Assembly: GCF_003589595.1 (NCBI RefSeq)
Contig: NW_020654422.1
Coordinates: forward strand, 20,748,438 to 20,812,437
From: Hyposmocoma kahamanoa
Lineage: Eukaryota > Arthropoda > Insecta > Lepidoptera > Cosmopterigidae
Direction of reading: 5' to 3'
Length of the DNA stretch: 64,000 nucleotides
Each line of letters begins with the position of its first letter. Position 1 is the first letter of the stretch. The notes beneath the pieces are model-generated. The model saw only the letters and a program-made list of their open reading frames with translations. It made no database searches and was not told the origin of the DNA. A program made the translations under genes and the position numbers. This document shows positions 41,764 to 53,337 of the stretch, piece by piece.

Positions 41764-42095
41764 AATTTAGATTTTTCCTCTATATTTTTAATCATTCCGA
41801 AGTGTAAGAGGCGTGTAATTATCCGCTCTGTGTATTTCTTGATGTTTACGTAATTAAAAAATCTCAGATTATCAGAAATTAAAATATGAAATTGTATTTA
41901 TTCTTTAAATTCTATATATTCTACATTTTATTACAGAATTTATTATAGTATCCACTCTAGTAACAGGAATTTACTTAATTGCTTCTCATATTCCATAATT
42001 GACAAATATCTATTAGAGTAAAGACAGCACGTGCAGATTTTGCGTAGTTATAACTGCCCAGGTATATTTTTTTCTTCTGATGGTAATTTTATAGA
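41764..42095. other. Nothing recognised
   Basis: AT-rich, no assignment. Confidence 0.5.
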
Positions 42096-42300
42096 GATAG
42101 AAAGCCGTGGTAACCTAATGGTTTGTCATGGGTTCGTGTCCGAGCTTGCAGTTTTGAGTTTTCAAAATTTATGTGCAGAATTTAATTTAAAATTTACCAT
42201 AAGCAATCTGCAATGTAGCAATGATGTACGTGAAGATCCCAATCCAAGCCATTTCATTGTGAGGTGAGGCCTATGCCCAACAGTAGGATTATAATAATAA
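42096..42300 (+). mobile_element. S5 tRNA-headed SINE with RTE-type tail
   Basis: CCGTGGTAACCTAATGGTTT (A-box side) and GGGTTCGTGTCCGAGC (diverged B box) form the head. The body has CAAAATTTATGTGCAGAATT and AAAATTTACCATAAGC, and the tail GTGAGGCCTATGCCCAACAG ends in ATAATAATAATAGG. The head, body and tail order is that of a widespread lepidopteran SINE whose tail resembles RTE 3' ends. Confidence 0.7.
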
Positions 42301-42687
42301 TAGGCTATCTAATATTATTGTTAAAGTGAAGAGCACTAACATGTTAAAACAAGGTAGTTCGATCCTAGGATGTGTTTCTGCGCCAAGCAGGTAGTTTGAA
42401 ATCGAAGGTAACCCTTGACCTTGTTCAGGCTTTAAGTTCACAAGAGGTTAAGCCTGAGAGCAAGGCATTTGTCTATGGAATCAACGGAGCCACTATTTTA
42501 CTTATGGGGAAGTTGTTACACTTGTAGGATTATATGTCAGTTTCGTAGAACTTACTATAAACGACAGAATTGTCTCTTGTTGCTTGAATATGGGATGGCA
42601 TTTCCTATATTTGAGTACCTGATTTATTTAAATATCAAATATCATGGAATAAGAAACTAAGTCTCGATGGTAAAAAGATTTCTTAGA
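42301..42687. other. Nothing recognised
   Basis: No assignment. Confidence 0.5.
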
Positions 42688-42935
42688 ATATTAAATGACG
42701 GCACAAGTCGTGCGTCTGCTGGTAAACTACACGCCTATCCATAATAGTTGCAGTGCCACGCAGAGCTTTAAATCGCAGAGATCTGAGATCATGTGCCTGT
42801 AATGTCACCAGCACCCTTACCCGTCAAAACTGGAACTCATTAACGCTAACATTACTGCTTGGCGGCAGAAATAGGCAAGGTGGCAGTTCTTCCCAGGACG
42901 AACTCTTCCACAAGGAGTTCTACTGCTACGCTAAC
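42688..42935 (-). mobile_element. S2 dispersed repeat
   Basis: Reverse copy from TATTAAATGACGGCACAAGT to AAGGAGTTCTACTGCTACG, with a deletion between AGATCTGAG and ATCATGTGCC. Confidence 0.75.
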
Positions 42936-44685
42936 TAGATTTGACACGTTACTAAATAAAGTAAATACTAAATATCGTCATAATCATCAACAACTTATTT
43001 AGCCCCACTGATGTTGATATCTTTTTTATCAGTTTGATTACATTTCATACAGAAATGAAGAATCACTGTTCAACGAAACACTAAAGAAATCACAAGAGTG
43101 TACTGAATAAAACCTCTAGACGCAATCACAACAAGAAAACTGCATTATACTTTAATAAAAATGACGCTATCTGCGGCCGTCCCTCCGACAAGGTGTTGGG
43201 GAACAAATAATTTATGTCTCACCACAGAGAGAGACAACATAAGCCGCGAGAAAAATAACCAAACTACCCACTTAAAAAGACGTAACAATCCCTGGACCGC
43301 ACCACACAACAAAAGTGAACCTTGTCTTCAAGGTTCGAACACCAAAAGTCAGTGCCATGACCGTCCGCATCGGACATTTTGGTGTTGAGTCGCGAATATA
43401 GTTTTCTACAAAAGGGTATAAATTTCGCGCGAGAGCGACCGGGGTGGAACGCTACGTCGGCCTTATTTAATTTCATAATAAATTGCAATAATTGCATTAG
43501 TCGGGCTGGTATAAATCAAACGGTAAGGACGTCTCGAAGGCGGCAAAAATGACGGGATATAGCTCTCAGTGAGTTATGATTTTGTGTAGGTACTCCATAC
43601 GACATGAGGCATCGTAAAGTTGTGAAAGGAAATGGTTTTATTCAATAAGGCTATTTATTATGTATTTTTATTATTATGGTCATTGATATTCAATACTTTT
43701 AGATTTGGTATAAAAGGAACACGGTCATAAAAGTTTAGAGAAACAATCCGATGTATTATACGCACTAACTTCAATATTTAATTGAAATGGGATTTATAGA
43801 TTTTGATACACTCATAGGTGTAATCTGAACCAATATCATTTAGTGTAGGGGTGAAATAATTTTATTCAAAGGGTGTTTAAAACTTGAATAACCTGGTTGA
43901 TTTATAAGTCAATTCAGATAGTGGCTACATAATAATCTAAACTTTATCTAGACGCATAATAAATTTTCCTTTCATTGTTTAACACCCCAGACGCCACACG
44001 AAGGACGCCATTTGGGCCTCACAGGCTCCAAATACCGCAAAATGGCTTTAAGATAGAAGAAACAAAAGACGAACTTTATAGTTAATTATTGTTCGCATTT
44101 TCGTTAATTGTTTTTCCATGTACTTCTAATCGCGATCTGTTTCAATCCAGGCGTAATCAGATCTATGAGCACCTTTTTGATACTAAAGGCAGGGGTATAA
44201 GGGTGCTAAGAGTAGGGGTATATGTAACGTCTGTTACTTGTCTAAAAGATATATGGTTGTAATTATAGCGCGAGTGTTTTAGGTTGATTGGATTTGATAC
44301 AGTCATTGTTGACGTTAAATTCAATGAAACTCATCATATACACGCTTAGTTAGAATGTTTTGTGTTTGTCTTCAGAAACAGAACGTTGTCAACAGAAACG
44401 TTGCAACTAATTTGTTTAATGTTTAAAAAAAATCAATATTTCGGTATTTGTTTATTAGCGAACATGCAATAAAATTACATTGCATGTGCTCTGTAATGGC
44501 AAACATGCTTAGGCAAGCAAATTAATAAACAAAAATAAATTAAATAATAAAAGTAATAAATTGTTTTACGTTGTAACGTTTGTTTCTGACACTTTTCATT
44601 AAATTTTCATTTATTTGTGAAAAGACAAGTTATATAGAAGCTGACGTGTACAAAATAAGTACAGTTTCACTGTGTTCGGTCGAAC
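42936..44685. other. Unassigned; possible promoter-like or LTR-like patch
   Basis: 1.75 kb with no clear family. 43190-43520 is different from its surroundings: it begins TGTTGGGGAACAAATAATTT, has GGGTATAAATTTCGCGCG (TATA-like) near 43414, and AATAAATTGCAATAATTGCA near 43478. The order could fit a decayed LTR, but no target duplication or TG...CA pair could be fixed. A hairpin lies at 43338-43386. Confidence 0.3.
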
Positions 44686-44800
44686 TGCCTTCGTGTCCGA
44701 ATGGTCTGCCACGCAGACGCCCCGAGTTTGATTCCCAGGCTGGGAGTAATATTAGTATGGCCTACATTTATTTCACTCATGAGTTTGCTAGAGCACGGGG
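44686..44800 (+). mobile_element. S1 SINE with shortened head
   Basis: TGCCTTCGTGTCCGAATGGT then CTGCCACGCAGACGCCCCGA skips about ten bases of the S1 head. GAGTTTGATTCCC is a mutated B box. CTACATTTATTTCACTCATG follows before the body breaks up. Confidence 0.7.
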
Positions 44801-45268
44801 TTACGAGTGTGTGTGCGAAAGAAAATATTAGGCGTACAAATATTGAAGGTAACATTACAATATATTCACTCACATGCCCTTCGACAGACTAAACCAGGTG
44901 TAACATGTTTTTTTTTTTAAATCACACACGAATTTGATAAGTCAGTTAGTAATTTAAATGCGGTGATAATTATTTTGGTCAATTTTAATGATAATAATTA
45001 TAAAATGTAACTAGATGTCAAAATAAAAATACAAATGTCAAAAATTAGACACTGTACTTAGGGATTTGTCATTTAAAAAATCGGCCAGTTTAGTCTTTAA
45101 GTTGTTTAATTGTTTTTTAAACAGCATAACGTTTTTCGTAGACCTTAGTAATTTCGGTAAATTAATTGTAAATTTTGGTGACATCACAAAAATACTTTTC
45201 GGTATGAAGATAGATTTACTGGCTTTCATATTATCTTAGGCTTTAAAGTTCGCGTGAACAAGTGTGGG
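44801..45268. other. Nothing recognised
   Basis: The minus-strand frame at 45038-45229 (63 codons) has no known features. Confidence 0.45.
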
Positions 45269-45473
45269 AGTAATTTTCAGGTTAATTGTCTCTACCTAAT
45301 TTCGGTGGCAATTTTTTATTGTTTAGAATTCTAGAATTTTATCATTAAGAATTACCTAATATTCGAGTGTAGTTTCTTGAAATATTGTTTAATCACGATA
45401 ATATACTAGAATACTTAAGTAATAAAAATTGCCACCAAAATTAGGGAGAGAAAACTAACATGGAAATTGCCGG
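45269..45473. mobile_element. M2 palindromic element, fullest copy
   Basis: The left end is TAATTTTCAGGTTAATTGTC, then CTAATTTCGGTGGCAATTTT. The right end carries their inverses (AAAATTGCCACCAAAATTAG, then GAGAGAAAACTAACATGGAA). The core includes CATTAAGAATTACCTAATAT. Non-coding; no clean target duplication. Confidence 0.75.
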
Positions 45474-45589
45474 TGGGTGCATTCGGTTCACTCATATCAT
45501 TATTAAAATTACTACAGCGGTAGGATTACGATTGCTTTATGGCAATGCTTTATACTTATGACTTTCATCAATAACTTACATACATTTGT

Positions 45590-45750
45590 GAATGTTTGGT
45601 AGTAATATCTCTTGCTGACGGTGAAGGATAATATCGTGATGGACCCTGTATAACGAAGAAAGTTCACAACCGTTGAAAACGTATAATATCTTCAACACAA
45701 ATTCGACCAGTGTGACGGCCTCTGACATAAATCCTTTCATTAGAAGAAAC
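45590..45750 (+). mobile_element. S5-like SINE body fragment
   Basis: GACGGTGAAGGATAATATCG, TTCACAACCGTTGAAAACGT and CACAAATTCGACCAGTGTGA match 21450-21540 and the S5-type 3' region. The head is missing. Confidence 0.45.
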
Positions 45751-45759
45751 AATTTGAAA

Positions 45760-46260
45760 CAGCAGCAAATTTGAAGCTAATTTTGTATGCTCGAAAAAAT
45801 ATACATAATTTCATTAAGAAAGAAAATAGGTATCCATAATATTACCTTAGAACTTAGTCCAAACTCATAGTACCATGATTTCGTTTGATTAAGGTAAACG
45901 ATTCTTTTATGGGGAACTGTACACGTTTTTACAATAAGATTCCGAGGAATATATTAAGAATATCATTTTTTTAAGTTTAAAACTCACATTAAAAGTATTT
46001 TATTTGAAAAGTCATATTACAAAATTGAAGAGTATGTTTTAGATCAAGAAGTATGGAAAGACAACAAGAGTCCAGATTCCACACAATTATGATATACAGT
46101 GTATTCCATAGCATTTAAGTTTATTTCAAAAAAGCAATCCTTAGAGTTTCTTGCTCGTTCTTCTCGGAGGTTAGCGTAGTGAACGAGCAGTAGTTTAAAA
46201 AGTAGCTTAATGACGTTGTCAAGTGTAAAAATTTTACCTCACTTATTATTTGACTTTGAC
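45760..46260 (+). mobile_element. LINE LB C-terminus and 3' UTR
   Basis: The frame reads VNDSFMGNCTRFYNKIPRNI, LRISFFKFKTHIKSILFEKS, YYKIEEYVLDQEVWKDNKSP, DSTQL, then a stop near 46091. It is a CR1/Jockey-type end, with the same segments as LA (GQCIRFYNKIP) but a distinct family. The UTR has AAAAAAGCAATCCTTAGAGT and a TTTGACTTTGACTTTGA tail at 46249-46265. A reverse copy is at 51660-52560. Confidence 0.8.
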
Positions 46261-46267
46261 TTTGAAA

Positions 46268-46515
46268 AATAAAATTCGACTGGTTTTTTCTGTATGTATG
46301 TTACGCGATACACGCGATTATTTGTGAACCCCTTTTGATGATTCTTTTTTGTTGGAAAGAGAACACCTCAGTATTGGTCCCACTTAAATTAAAATACTTC
46401 CACTTCTAAAGGTGGAAAACTAGGGTTTTCGCGCGCTTTCCGGTGACCGATTTCAATAAAACTTGACAAATAGCTGTAATTTTACGAACTTTTGAGGTTG
46501 GTTTTTTAGTACTCT
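46268..46515 (-). mobile_element. M5 repeat, near full length
   Basis: Reverse relative to 31860. It has GAAAGAGAACACCTCAGTAT, CGCGCGCTTTCCGGTGACCG and ATTTCAATAAAACTTGACAA, and ends TTTTGAGGTTGGTTTTTTAG. The left end TCGACTGGTTTTTTCTGTAT is partly lost. Confidence 0.7.
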
Positions 46516-46925
46516 GTACTAAAAATAAATTTTTGTGATAAAAAGTAGCCTATGTCCTTTTCCGAGATTCCATCTATCTCTATACCAAAATTCCTCAAAA
46601 TTGTTTCAGCTGTTTAGGCTTGACAAAGAGACAGAAAAGTTACTTTAGTATTTACAATATTAGTTCGGATTATTGTTTATGTTACTGACGATTAGTGATG
46701 AAACCTATATGTAATAATATTGTAAGTAATATACAGTGCGTAAGTAATAGATAGCAGGATAAGGTATTATCGAAGAGCATAGTGGAGTTTCCCGAGGATT
46801 CTATTTCTCGTTGAAAATGGTTTGTATAGCATATCGTGTCGTACCTTTAGTAGGTTGCTAGTTTTTGATTAAGGTGAATCAGCGGAGGAGAAGCGGAGAA
46901 AATTGTCATTCTCGGACTAGCGTGC
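46516..46925. other. Nothing recognised
   Basis: No assignment. Confidence 0.5.
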
Positions 46926-47100
46926 ACGACCTTAATATTCATGGCAATTTTTATTATTAAATGTTCAAGTATATTATCGTGTTTAATTATTGAGTAATAT
47001 TTCACTCGAATGTTAAATTATGTTGCACGATAAAAAATGGAATACTTGAATAATAAAAATTGCCACGGAAATTAGATAGTGAACACTAATCTTAGAATGA
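46926..47100. mobile_element. M2 palindromic element, third copy
   Basis: ATTCATGGCAATTTTTATTA at the left and AATAAAAATTGCCACGGAAA at the right are inverted. CAAGTATATTATCGTG and its inverse (CACGATAAAAAATGGAATAC-like) lie further in, so the palindrome extends through much of the element. The left terminus is trimmed. Confidence 0.65.
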
Positions 47101-47859
47101 CCGGAAATTTTTTTGCTAGATCAAATACTTTAGATATTTACTATTAAATAACGATCTTACAAAAAATACACGATACACCTAAGGATATCGTCTAAATAAT
47201 GTGCTACTTTGTTACTCTCTCTGTATACATTACTAACTTTTGAGTGGTATCACCAGTGTTGTAAGTAGATAATAAATGTATGGATTTTACTTTCGTTCTA
47301 TGCAGATCCGTAGCCAGTGCTTCCCTTATTGGTATATATAGCCGCCAGACCCAAGTAGAACAAGTTCTTAAATCAAAGACCACTTTTAGTTGACTGTAAT
47401 ATATTGGCAATAGGTAGCGTAAGGGTCGTAGCCGTGAGTTAGGGTAGCGAGAGGCACTTTTCAATGAGAAACGAGGATAATAATCATAAATGAAACTTTA
47501 CTGCGTATATTCAATTTCGAAGCTTTGTCCAGAACAACCATCTTGACCTTTTGACAACAACCTTCTATTCTTTATGCAATTCTAAGTATAAACTAGTACA
47601 AACCTAACCAGCGTGCTATAGTAGCTAGTTTACAGGAGTAGTGCCATTGGTCGTTAAACAGTGGTGGTTTCTTATGGAAGTACGATTCAAACGTGAACGT
47701 TATTTTTTACCTTTGTTAGTTCGTATAAATATGGAATAGGGATAACATGTATGTGATGTTAGTTGATTGGTTCAAAATAGAACCCCTTGACGAGCGTTCA
47801 ATAACTGCTTCGAAAATTACATTAAATTAAATACAAAAATTCAGTTGCGTTCGTAACAG
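47101..47859. other. Nothing recognised
   Basis: The minus-strand frame at 47204-47464 is unrecognised. Confidence 0.45.
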
Positions 47860-48080
47860 TATGTACATACAAATACAAAAATACTTTATTGCCACAATGA
47901 CACTTTTTTGGACACAAATTACATATTAAGCCAAAAAATAAAAAACAATAAATGGTACGCCAAACATGTCAGAGGGCAAAAGGAGGTGTCTCAGCTTGTG
48001 CTGCCTGGAAATGTTGTTATCGCAGACAGCGCTGTTTTTCAGTCACTTCCCTGTCCCCAAGATCTTAGGCGTATTTATAC
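47860..48080 (-). mobile_element. LINE 3' terminal fragment
   Basis: On the minus strand the end reads GTGGCAATAAAGTATTTTTG and then TATTTGTATG: a polyadenylation signal with the TTTGTATTTGTAT tail usual in lepidopteran LINEs. Upstream, CTGACATGTTTGGCG and CAGCACAAGCTGAGACACCT probably belong to the same 3' region. The open frame on the plus strand (47908-48123) is antisense to it. Confidence 0.5.
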
Positions 48081-49816
48081 ACAGCAAAGGCCTAAAACAA
48101 TTATAATAGTTGAAAAGCTATAATTTAATATCATTATAGAATAGAGAAAAATAAATAAAATGAAACACAGAGGAACAAATAAGAGAGAAAAAAACAAACA
48201 AAACACTCAAGTTTTTGTTTCGAAAAAATAATGTATTTCTAATAGAAAAAAGAACTACGTGACATCGCACAAATAGTCTTTGTATAGTCCCACTGAATGC
48301 ATAAAGGAACTTTACACACATTAAATTACACACTTTAAACCCCTTAAGATGATTTCCTTCACCGAAAAGCTCATCACACGAATATCATAAAGAAAATTAA
48401 AAAAATGCATTTTTGTCTATATCTTTATAATTCAAAATTAGTCGTTTCCGTAAGCTATTCTCATTCAAACTTGGGAATAAACCATAGACAAGTTCAAAGG
48501 CAATTCAAAAGTCTTCGAAGGAAAGTACAATAACCGTCTGTTACCGCCATGTACCGAGCCTCGTGCATCAAAATCTGTGCTTCGCATACTAATGGCTTTG
48601 ACCATGATGTTAGAATCTAGTATTATATTTTTACTGGAAGTGCTATTTTGAGAACATTAACTAAATTAGTCCATTGTAATTAACAACTCATTTATTTGTA
48701 GTAAAGACAGGTTGTAATTGATGTTTGACGTGTCATAGCAACAACATATGGAATGCATAAAGTCTATTTTCTAATATGTGCTTGTGTAGTAGTGGGATTA
48801 GAGGCCCCGGACCACTACGCGACATAAATCTCTTCTCGTGCGCGGTTGAGTTAATATTGCACATGTTGAAGGTTTTGTATTGTAACTACAACATAATTAA
48901 AATTATAAAATATGCAATTACAACAAAAATATTTATCTAAACAATGTATTTTAAAACTTTAATCACAGTTTACACGTAACATTATGCAATTTTAAGTTAT
49001 TTACAATTTTGTTCTTTTATGGGTCATTTATTAAATAAAATCAGTAGTCGTTCCTGCAACCACTGCGTTTAAGGAGGTAAACAGCGTCATAAATTTATTT
49101 TTATAATACAATTTAGTAGTGAGTGAGTAAGCATAAATGAAATGTAAACTTAATGATAATGAAGAAAAACATAGTAACACACGAAAAAGTTATTTTGTTT
49201 GGCTTCAATCTGGGTTTTTTACTATTTTTTCTACTCTTGCACTCGAAAATTTATGCAGCACCATCTATGGTCAATGTTTGAAATATCAGTCAGATTTATA
49301 ATAGCTCAGCAAGCTCTTGCACTCTATTCAAAGTTTGGTAGAAAACGCAGCAAAAAGCAGGCAAACCTCACGCGAGCTTTCATAGTGAGTTAATAATGTT
49401 TAACTACCACGCTTAATGCTTAGCTTCTGCGATGCCACTTCTAGCAACCACTATAATATCGCCATCAATATTGAAGAATCTCTACGAAACATGGTCTGAC
49501 TATTGTTTTTGTAAGTTGATAATCGATACATCGGTAAGATATCGTGCGTGTTCATTCGATACAATGTATGTGAACTTATCGCTTCATTTCGAATGGTGAT
49601 TAATGGGGGACAGTGACTGGATTGTTACGGGGCTGACATTAAAATAAATGGTCATTTATTTTTTTATATATAAACTAAATTCTATGATGGATCCGGAACT
49701 ACGTTTAACGAAACTTTGACTTTATTTGTTAGGTATTGTAATAGAAAATATACAATATCAATTACAATATCTATGTTAAAGTACCTTAATATCGATATTG
49801 AATTATGAAAATCCCA
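48081..49816. other. Nothing recognised
   Basis: About 1.7 kb of AT-rich sequence. AGATGATTTCCTTCACCGAA at 48350 may be a scrap of S5. No coding support. Confidence 0.5.
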
Positions 49817-50098
49817 GTAGAGCAGCAGTAGAGCTCCTTGTGAAACAGTTCGTCCTGGGAAGTATTGCCACCCTACTTATTTCTGCGGCCAAGCAGTAAT
49901 GTCAGCATTATTGTGTTCCGGTTTTGAAGGGCAAGGGTGCTGGTGAGATTACTGTTACATGGGACTTGTCAACTTATGACTCAGGGTGACGGGCGCAGTG
50001 GCAGTGCTCTGGATGACACTACATCTGTAATGGACAGGCGTGTAGCTTACCATCAGGCGCACGACTTGTTCGTCCCGTCACTTGATATTATATAAAAA
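49817..50098 (+). mobile_element. S2 dispersed repeat, near full length
   Basis: GCAGCAGTAGAGCTCCTTGT at the left, TGTTCCGGTTTTGAAGGGCA in the middle, and CTTGATATTATATAAAAAAA at the right. One of the best copies for reading family order. Confidence 0.85.
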
Positions 50099-50104
50099 AA
50101 CAGA

Positions 50105-50350
50105 CTAACTCGCTTGTGTAGGATATTTGATTTCTTTGGTCACATTGCCAGGAAAGAAAGGCACAACCTGGAACAGATCATAGTTATCGGAGGGTTCGAC
50201 GTTAAACGTCTGAGGGCTCCCTACCCCACAAGACGGTCCGAACAAGTCTCCATGATGAACTAAAGACCGCCACACATGGCGCAGGGTCGTCATGAAGAAA
50301 CTGTTTCCAGGGCTGAGTCACGACCCTCGAGTAAAGAGGAATATGACGCA
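50105..50350 (+). mobile_element. RTE-like LINE C-terminus
   Basis: The frame reads RLTRLCRIFDFFGHIARKER, HNLEQIIVIGGFDVKRLRAP and YPTRRSEQVSMMN, then a stop. The segment RIFDFFGHIARKERHNLE with the following Gly/Arg-rich stretch and P-T-R-x-S is the C-terminal signature of RTE-type endonuclease/reverse transcriptases (compare WAEHVCRRV and ARWTDDL at 6560-6680). Truncated at both ends. Confidence 0.7.
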
Positions 50351-50395
50351 AGGAGGAGTTAATGTATATGCGTAGCCATAGAATAAACCACATTT

Positions 50396-50697
50396 TTTTT
50401 TAATAATAGCAAACGAGGGCACGAACAAGTCGTGCGCCTGGTGGTGAGCGACACGCCCATCCATAACAGTTGCAGTGCCACTCAGAACTTTAAATCGCTA
50501 AGATCTCAGGTGCATTGCCACTGCTCCTGTCACCCTGAGACGTAAGTTGACAAATCCTATGTGCTTGTAATTTCACCAACATCCTTATCCTACTAAACCG
50601 GAACGCAGTAATACTCACGTTACTGCTTGGCGGCAGAAATAGGTAAGGTGGCAGTACTTCACTCGACGGACTCTTTCACAGTTAGCTCTACTGCTAC
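50396..50697 (-). mobile_element. S2 dispersed repeat, full length
   Basis: Reverse copy from TAATAGCAAACGAGGGCACG through GGTGGTGAGCGACACGCCCA to GTTAGCTCTACTGCTAC. It faces the plus-strand S2 at 49817 with the RTE end between them. Confidence 0.85.
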
Positions 50698-50809
50698 TTA
50701 CACGCTCCAACGTGAGTTTCACCGAATTCTCCCAAGCCGTAACTTTGCGAACCCAAGTGATAATGTGTGTGAAGAGAAGAATATTTGAAAATTTCACATT
50801 TATATGGTC

Positions 50810-50945
50810 AACAACTATGGAGTGGAATTCCCTGTCTACAGACTTGTTCCCTGAACTACTAATTTGGGCCCTTTCAAAGCGAGAGTGAATGGGTATTATT
50901 TAGGTGTACATGCTGCATCATGGGCTTCATCGTCATTTTCCATCA
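50810..50945 (+). mobile_element. LINE LC C-terminus
   Basis: TATGGAGTGGAATTCCCTGT encodes MEWNSL. TGTTCCCTGAACTACTAATT, CAAAGCGAGAGTGAATGGGT and TTTCCATCAGGGGCGAATT follow LC order on the plus strand. The frame is broken after FPELL. Confidence 0.65.
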
Positions 50946-51659
50946 GGGGCGAATTAAATGCGTACTTATATTTATAAATAAAAAAAGAAGTATTTAATTT
51001 GCTTAACAAATAAGTCCCATAAATGAATATTTGTTTGTAGCTTTGTCGCAAAGTATTTGATAAAGCAATTGAATGTTTTTTTTTCCATGGACTTAACATG
51101 GTAATCTTTGACTTCAATTATCTCAGATCCCAGAACAAAATGCAAAAATTTGTACATCATTAAGATCTGTAGGTTTGTATTTTCTATGCTACTTTAAAAT
51201 GTCATGAATATTCGTTGAGAAACGCTCGAGTAATATCATTCGAAGATTGCACAATTTGAGTGGATGCCAAGAACGCTTCGCTTGCTACGCTACTATAAAT
51301 AAATAAAAATCATACGTTATGAAAATTCGTAATGTACAAAGGACACATCAACACGTTAGAAAACCGATCAATGTTCTATTACGACTAGAGTAAAGGGAAG
51401 AAACTAAGTCATAGTTTTAAGGTAATTTTGGAATCAATCGATGCGGTTATCCTTGCGAGAAATTACGAAGTTCCATATATACGCACTTGTACATTGGTGC
51501 GATTATTGGTTGAGAGAACTTTGGTGTAGGTAAACGCGAGCGGCGGCGTTTTTGACAATTTCCAAACGAGGCCTAATGAGTGCTAGATTTTCTAAATCTT
51601 TAACACGTTCAGACCGAGATCAAAATGACTAGAATTTCTGTAGGAGAAGCAAAGTCAAA
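50946..51659. other. Nothing recognised
   Basis: No assignment. The minus-strand frames at 50896-51160 are chance-like. Confidence 0.5.
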
Positions 51660-52560
51660 ATCAAATAATCATTTATTCCATAGGTAAAATTTTTACACTT
51701 GGAAACGTCATTTTTTTAAGCTACTTTTTAAACTATTCTTCCCTGAGAAGAACGAGCAAGAAACTCTAGGGATTGCTCTTTTCAAATAAACTTAAATGCC
51801 ATGGAATCCACTTTGAATCATAATTGTGTGGAATCTAGACTCTTGTTGTATTTCCATAGTTCTTTATCTAAAACATACACTTCAATTTTGAAATATGACT
51901 TTTCAATTAAAATACTTTTAATGTGAGTTTTAAACTTAGGAAATGATAATCTTAATATATTCTTCGGAAATGATTGTAAAACGGTGTGTACAGTTCCCCA
52001 TAAAAGAATCGTTATCCTAGTTAAACGAAATCGTGGTACCATAAGTTTGGACTTAGTTCTATATTATGGATATCTTCTTTCTTATTGAAATTATGTTATA
52101 TATTATTATATTTTACAGGCATACAAAAGATTTGAGTAAATATAATGTGATGACAGTCATGATACCAGTCTCCTTAAACTTTTCTCTGAGAGAAACCCGA
52201 GAATCTAAACGGTACACAGAACGGATCGCTCGTTTTTGCAACAGAAATGTGATTTGTATATCTGCCACTTTACCCCACATGAGGATCCCGTAGGATATTA
52301 TACTATGGATGTAACTAAAGTAAACTAGTCTAGCAGTACTAACATCGGTAAGCTCACGTGTTCTGCGGACTGCGTATGCAGCAGAGCTTAATCTGCTGGC
52401 TAAAGCAGATATATGTGGAAAACATTGAAGTTTACTGTCTAAGGTCACTCCCAAAAAGATAGCTTTATTAACAAGGTCTAACTTTTCTCCATTTATTTCT
52501 ATAAAAGGACTACTCGATTTTACATTAGGTAATTCAGTAAAGGACCTTCAGTCCAAATTA
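51660..52560 (-). mobile_element. LINE LB reverse-transcriptase C-terminus
   Basis: On the minus strand (52454 to 52113) an open frame reads MGVTLDSKLQCFPHISALAS, RLSSAAYAVRRTRELTDVST, ARLVYFSYIHSIISYGILMW, VADIQITFLLQKRAIRSVYR and VSLREKFKETGIMT. After a gap of about 70 bases it resumes at 52042 with PRFRLTRITI and ends LRLSFPKFKTHIKSILIEKS, YFKIEVYVLDKELWKYNKSL, DSTQL. This is a CR1/Jockey-type thumb and C-terminus, with an internal deletion before the last segment. The 3' tail is at 51655 (GCAAAGTCAAAATCAAATAA). Paired with 45760. Confidence 0.8.
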
Positions 52561-53337
52561 TGGAGTTTAGAATGCTAAAAATCACGTAGTGGTAAAAGAT
52601 ATTGAGTTTTGTAGTCGTTTGTTTTTCTTTAATATATTTTATTTGACCATAACATTGCCTTATTGTCTTTAAAACGCTCTGTAGTAAAATTGTAACTGAA
52701 TCGCTTAAGGATTTTTAGCTCTCGTCTACAACAATTTCTTGTCGGACGGGAAAATTTTTTTTCTTTGACCATCAGTGGTGCAATACCTCTCATAAACCAA
52801 AAGTTTATTTGTCAAGAAGGTGTGTAAGTGTATATTCTAGTTTTTTTCTATTACATTTCAAACTATGAAAATATTATTAGCACTTTCTCTCAAGACGGCG
52901 TGAATTTATTGCGTGACCACCAGTGGTATACACCGCTTGGTGAGCGAGTTGTCTACGCTCCACTGGTGGTGCACCCTGAGGTGAACGTGTCAAGAAATAA
53001 TCATAATAATAAATAACATTATCATCCCACACGCAGAGAGTCTTGAGTTCTTGGTATATTCTAGGCCAGGTTAAAAGTATCCAAATTAAACGAGTATTTA
53101 GACATTTATGCGAGTCGAGAAGACGAAAAAGCTTTGTCAAGAGCGGAATCGTTAATACATATTAGATAATAATGTATATTCTAGAAAATTACTGATTTAA
53201 ATAATGTTTGAAAAAACGATAGAGAGATTCCAGATTGACTGAATGTTTGCAGTTAATGCGTGACGTCATTACCAACGATTATAAAGAGTTTTTCTAAAAG
53301 ATTACTAGCTAATAATAATGCAGCCTAATGATAATGA
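52561..53337. other. Unassigned; contains an 11-bp inverted repeat
   Basis: No family. ACCACCAGTGG at 52916-52926 and CCACTGGTGGT at 52960-52970 can pair. A similar word (CCATCAGTGGTGCAAT) is at 52769. Confidence 0.45.
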
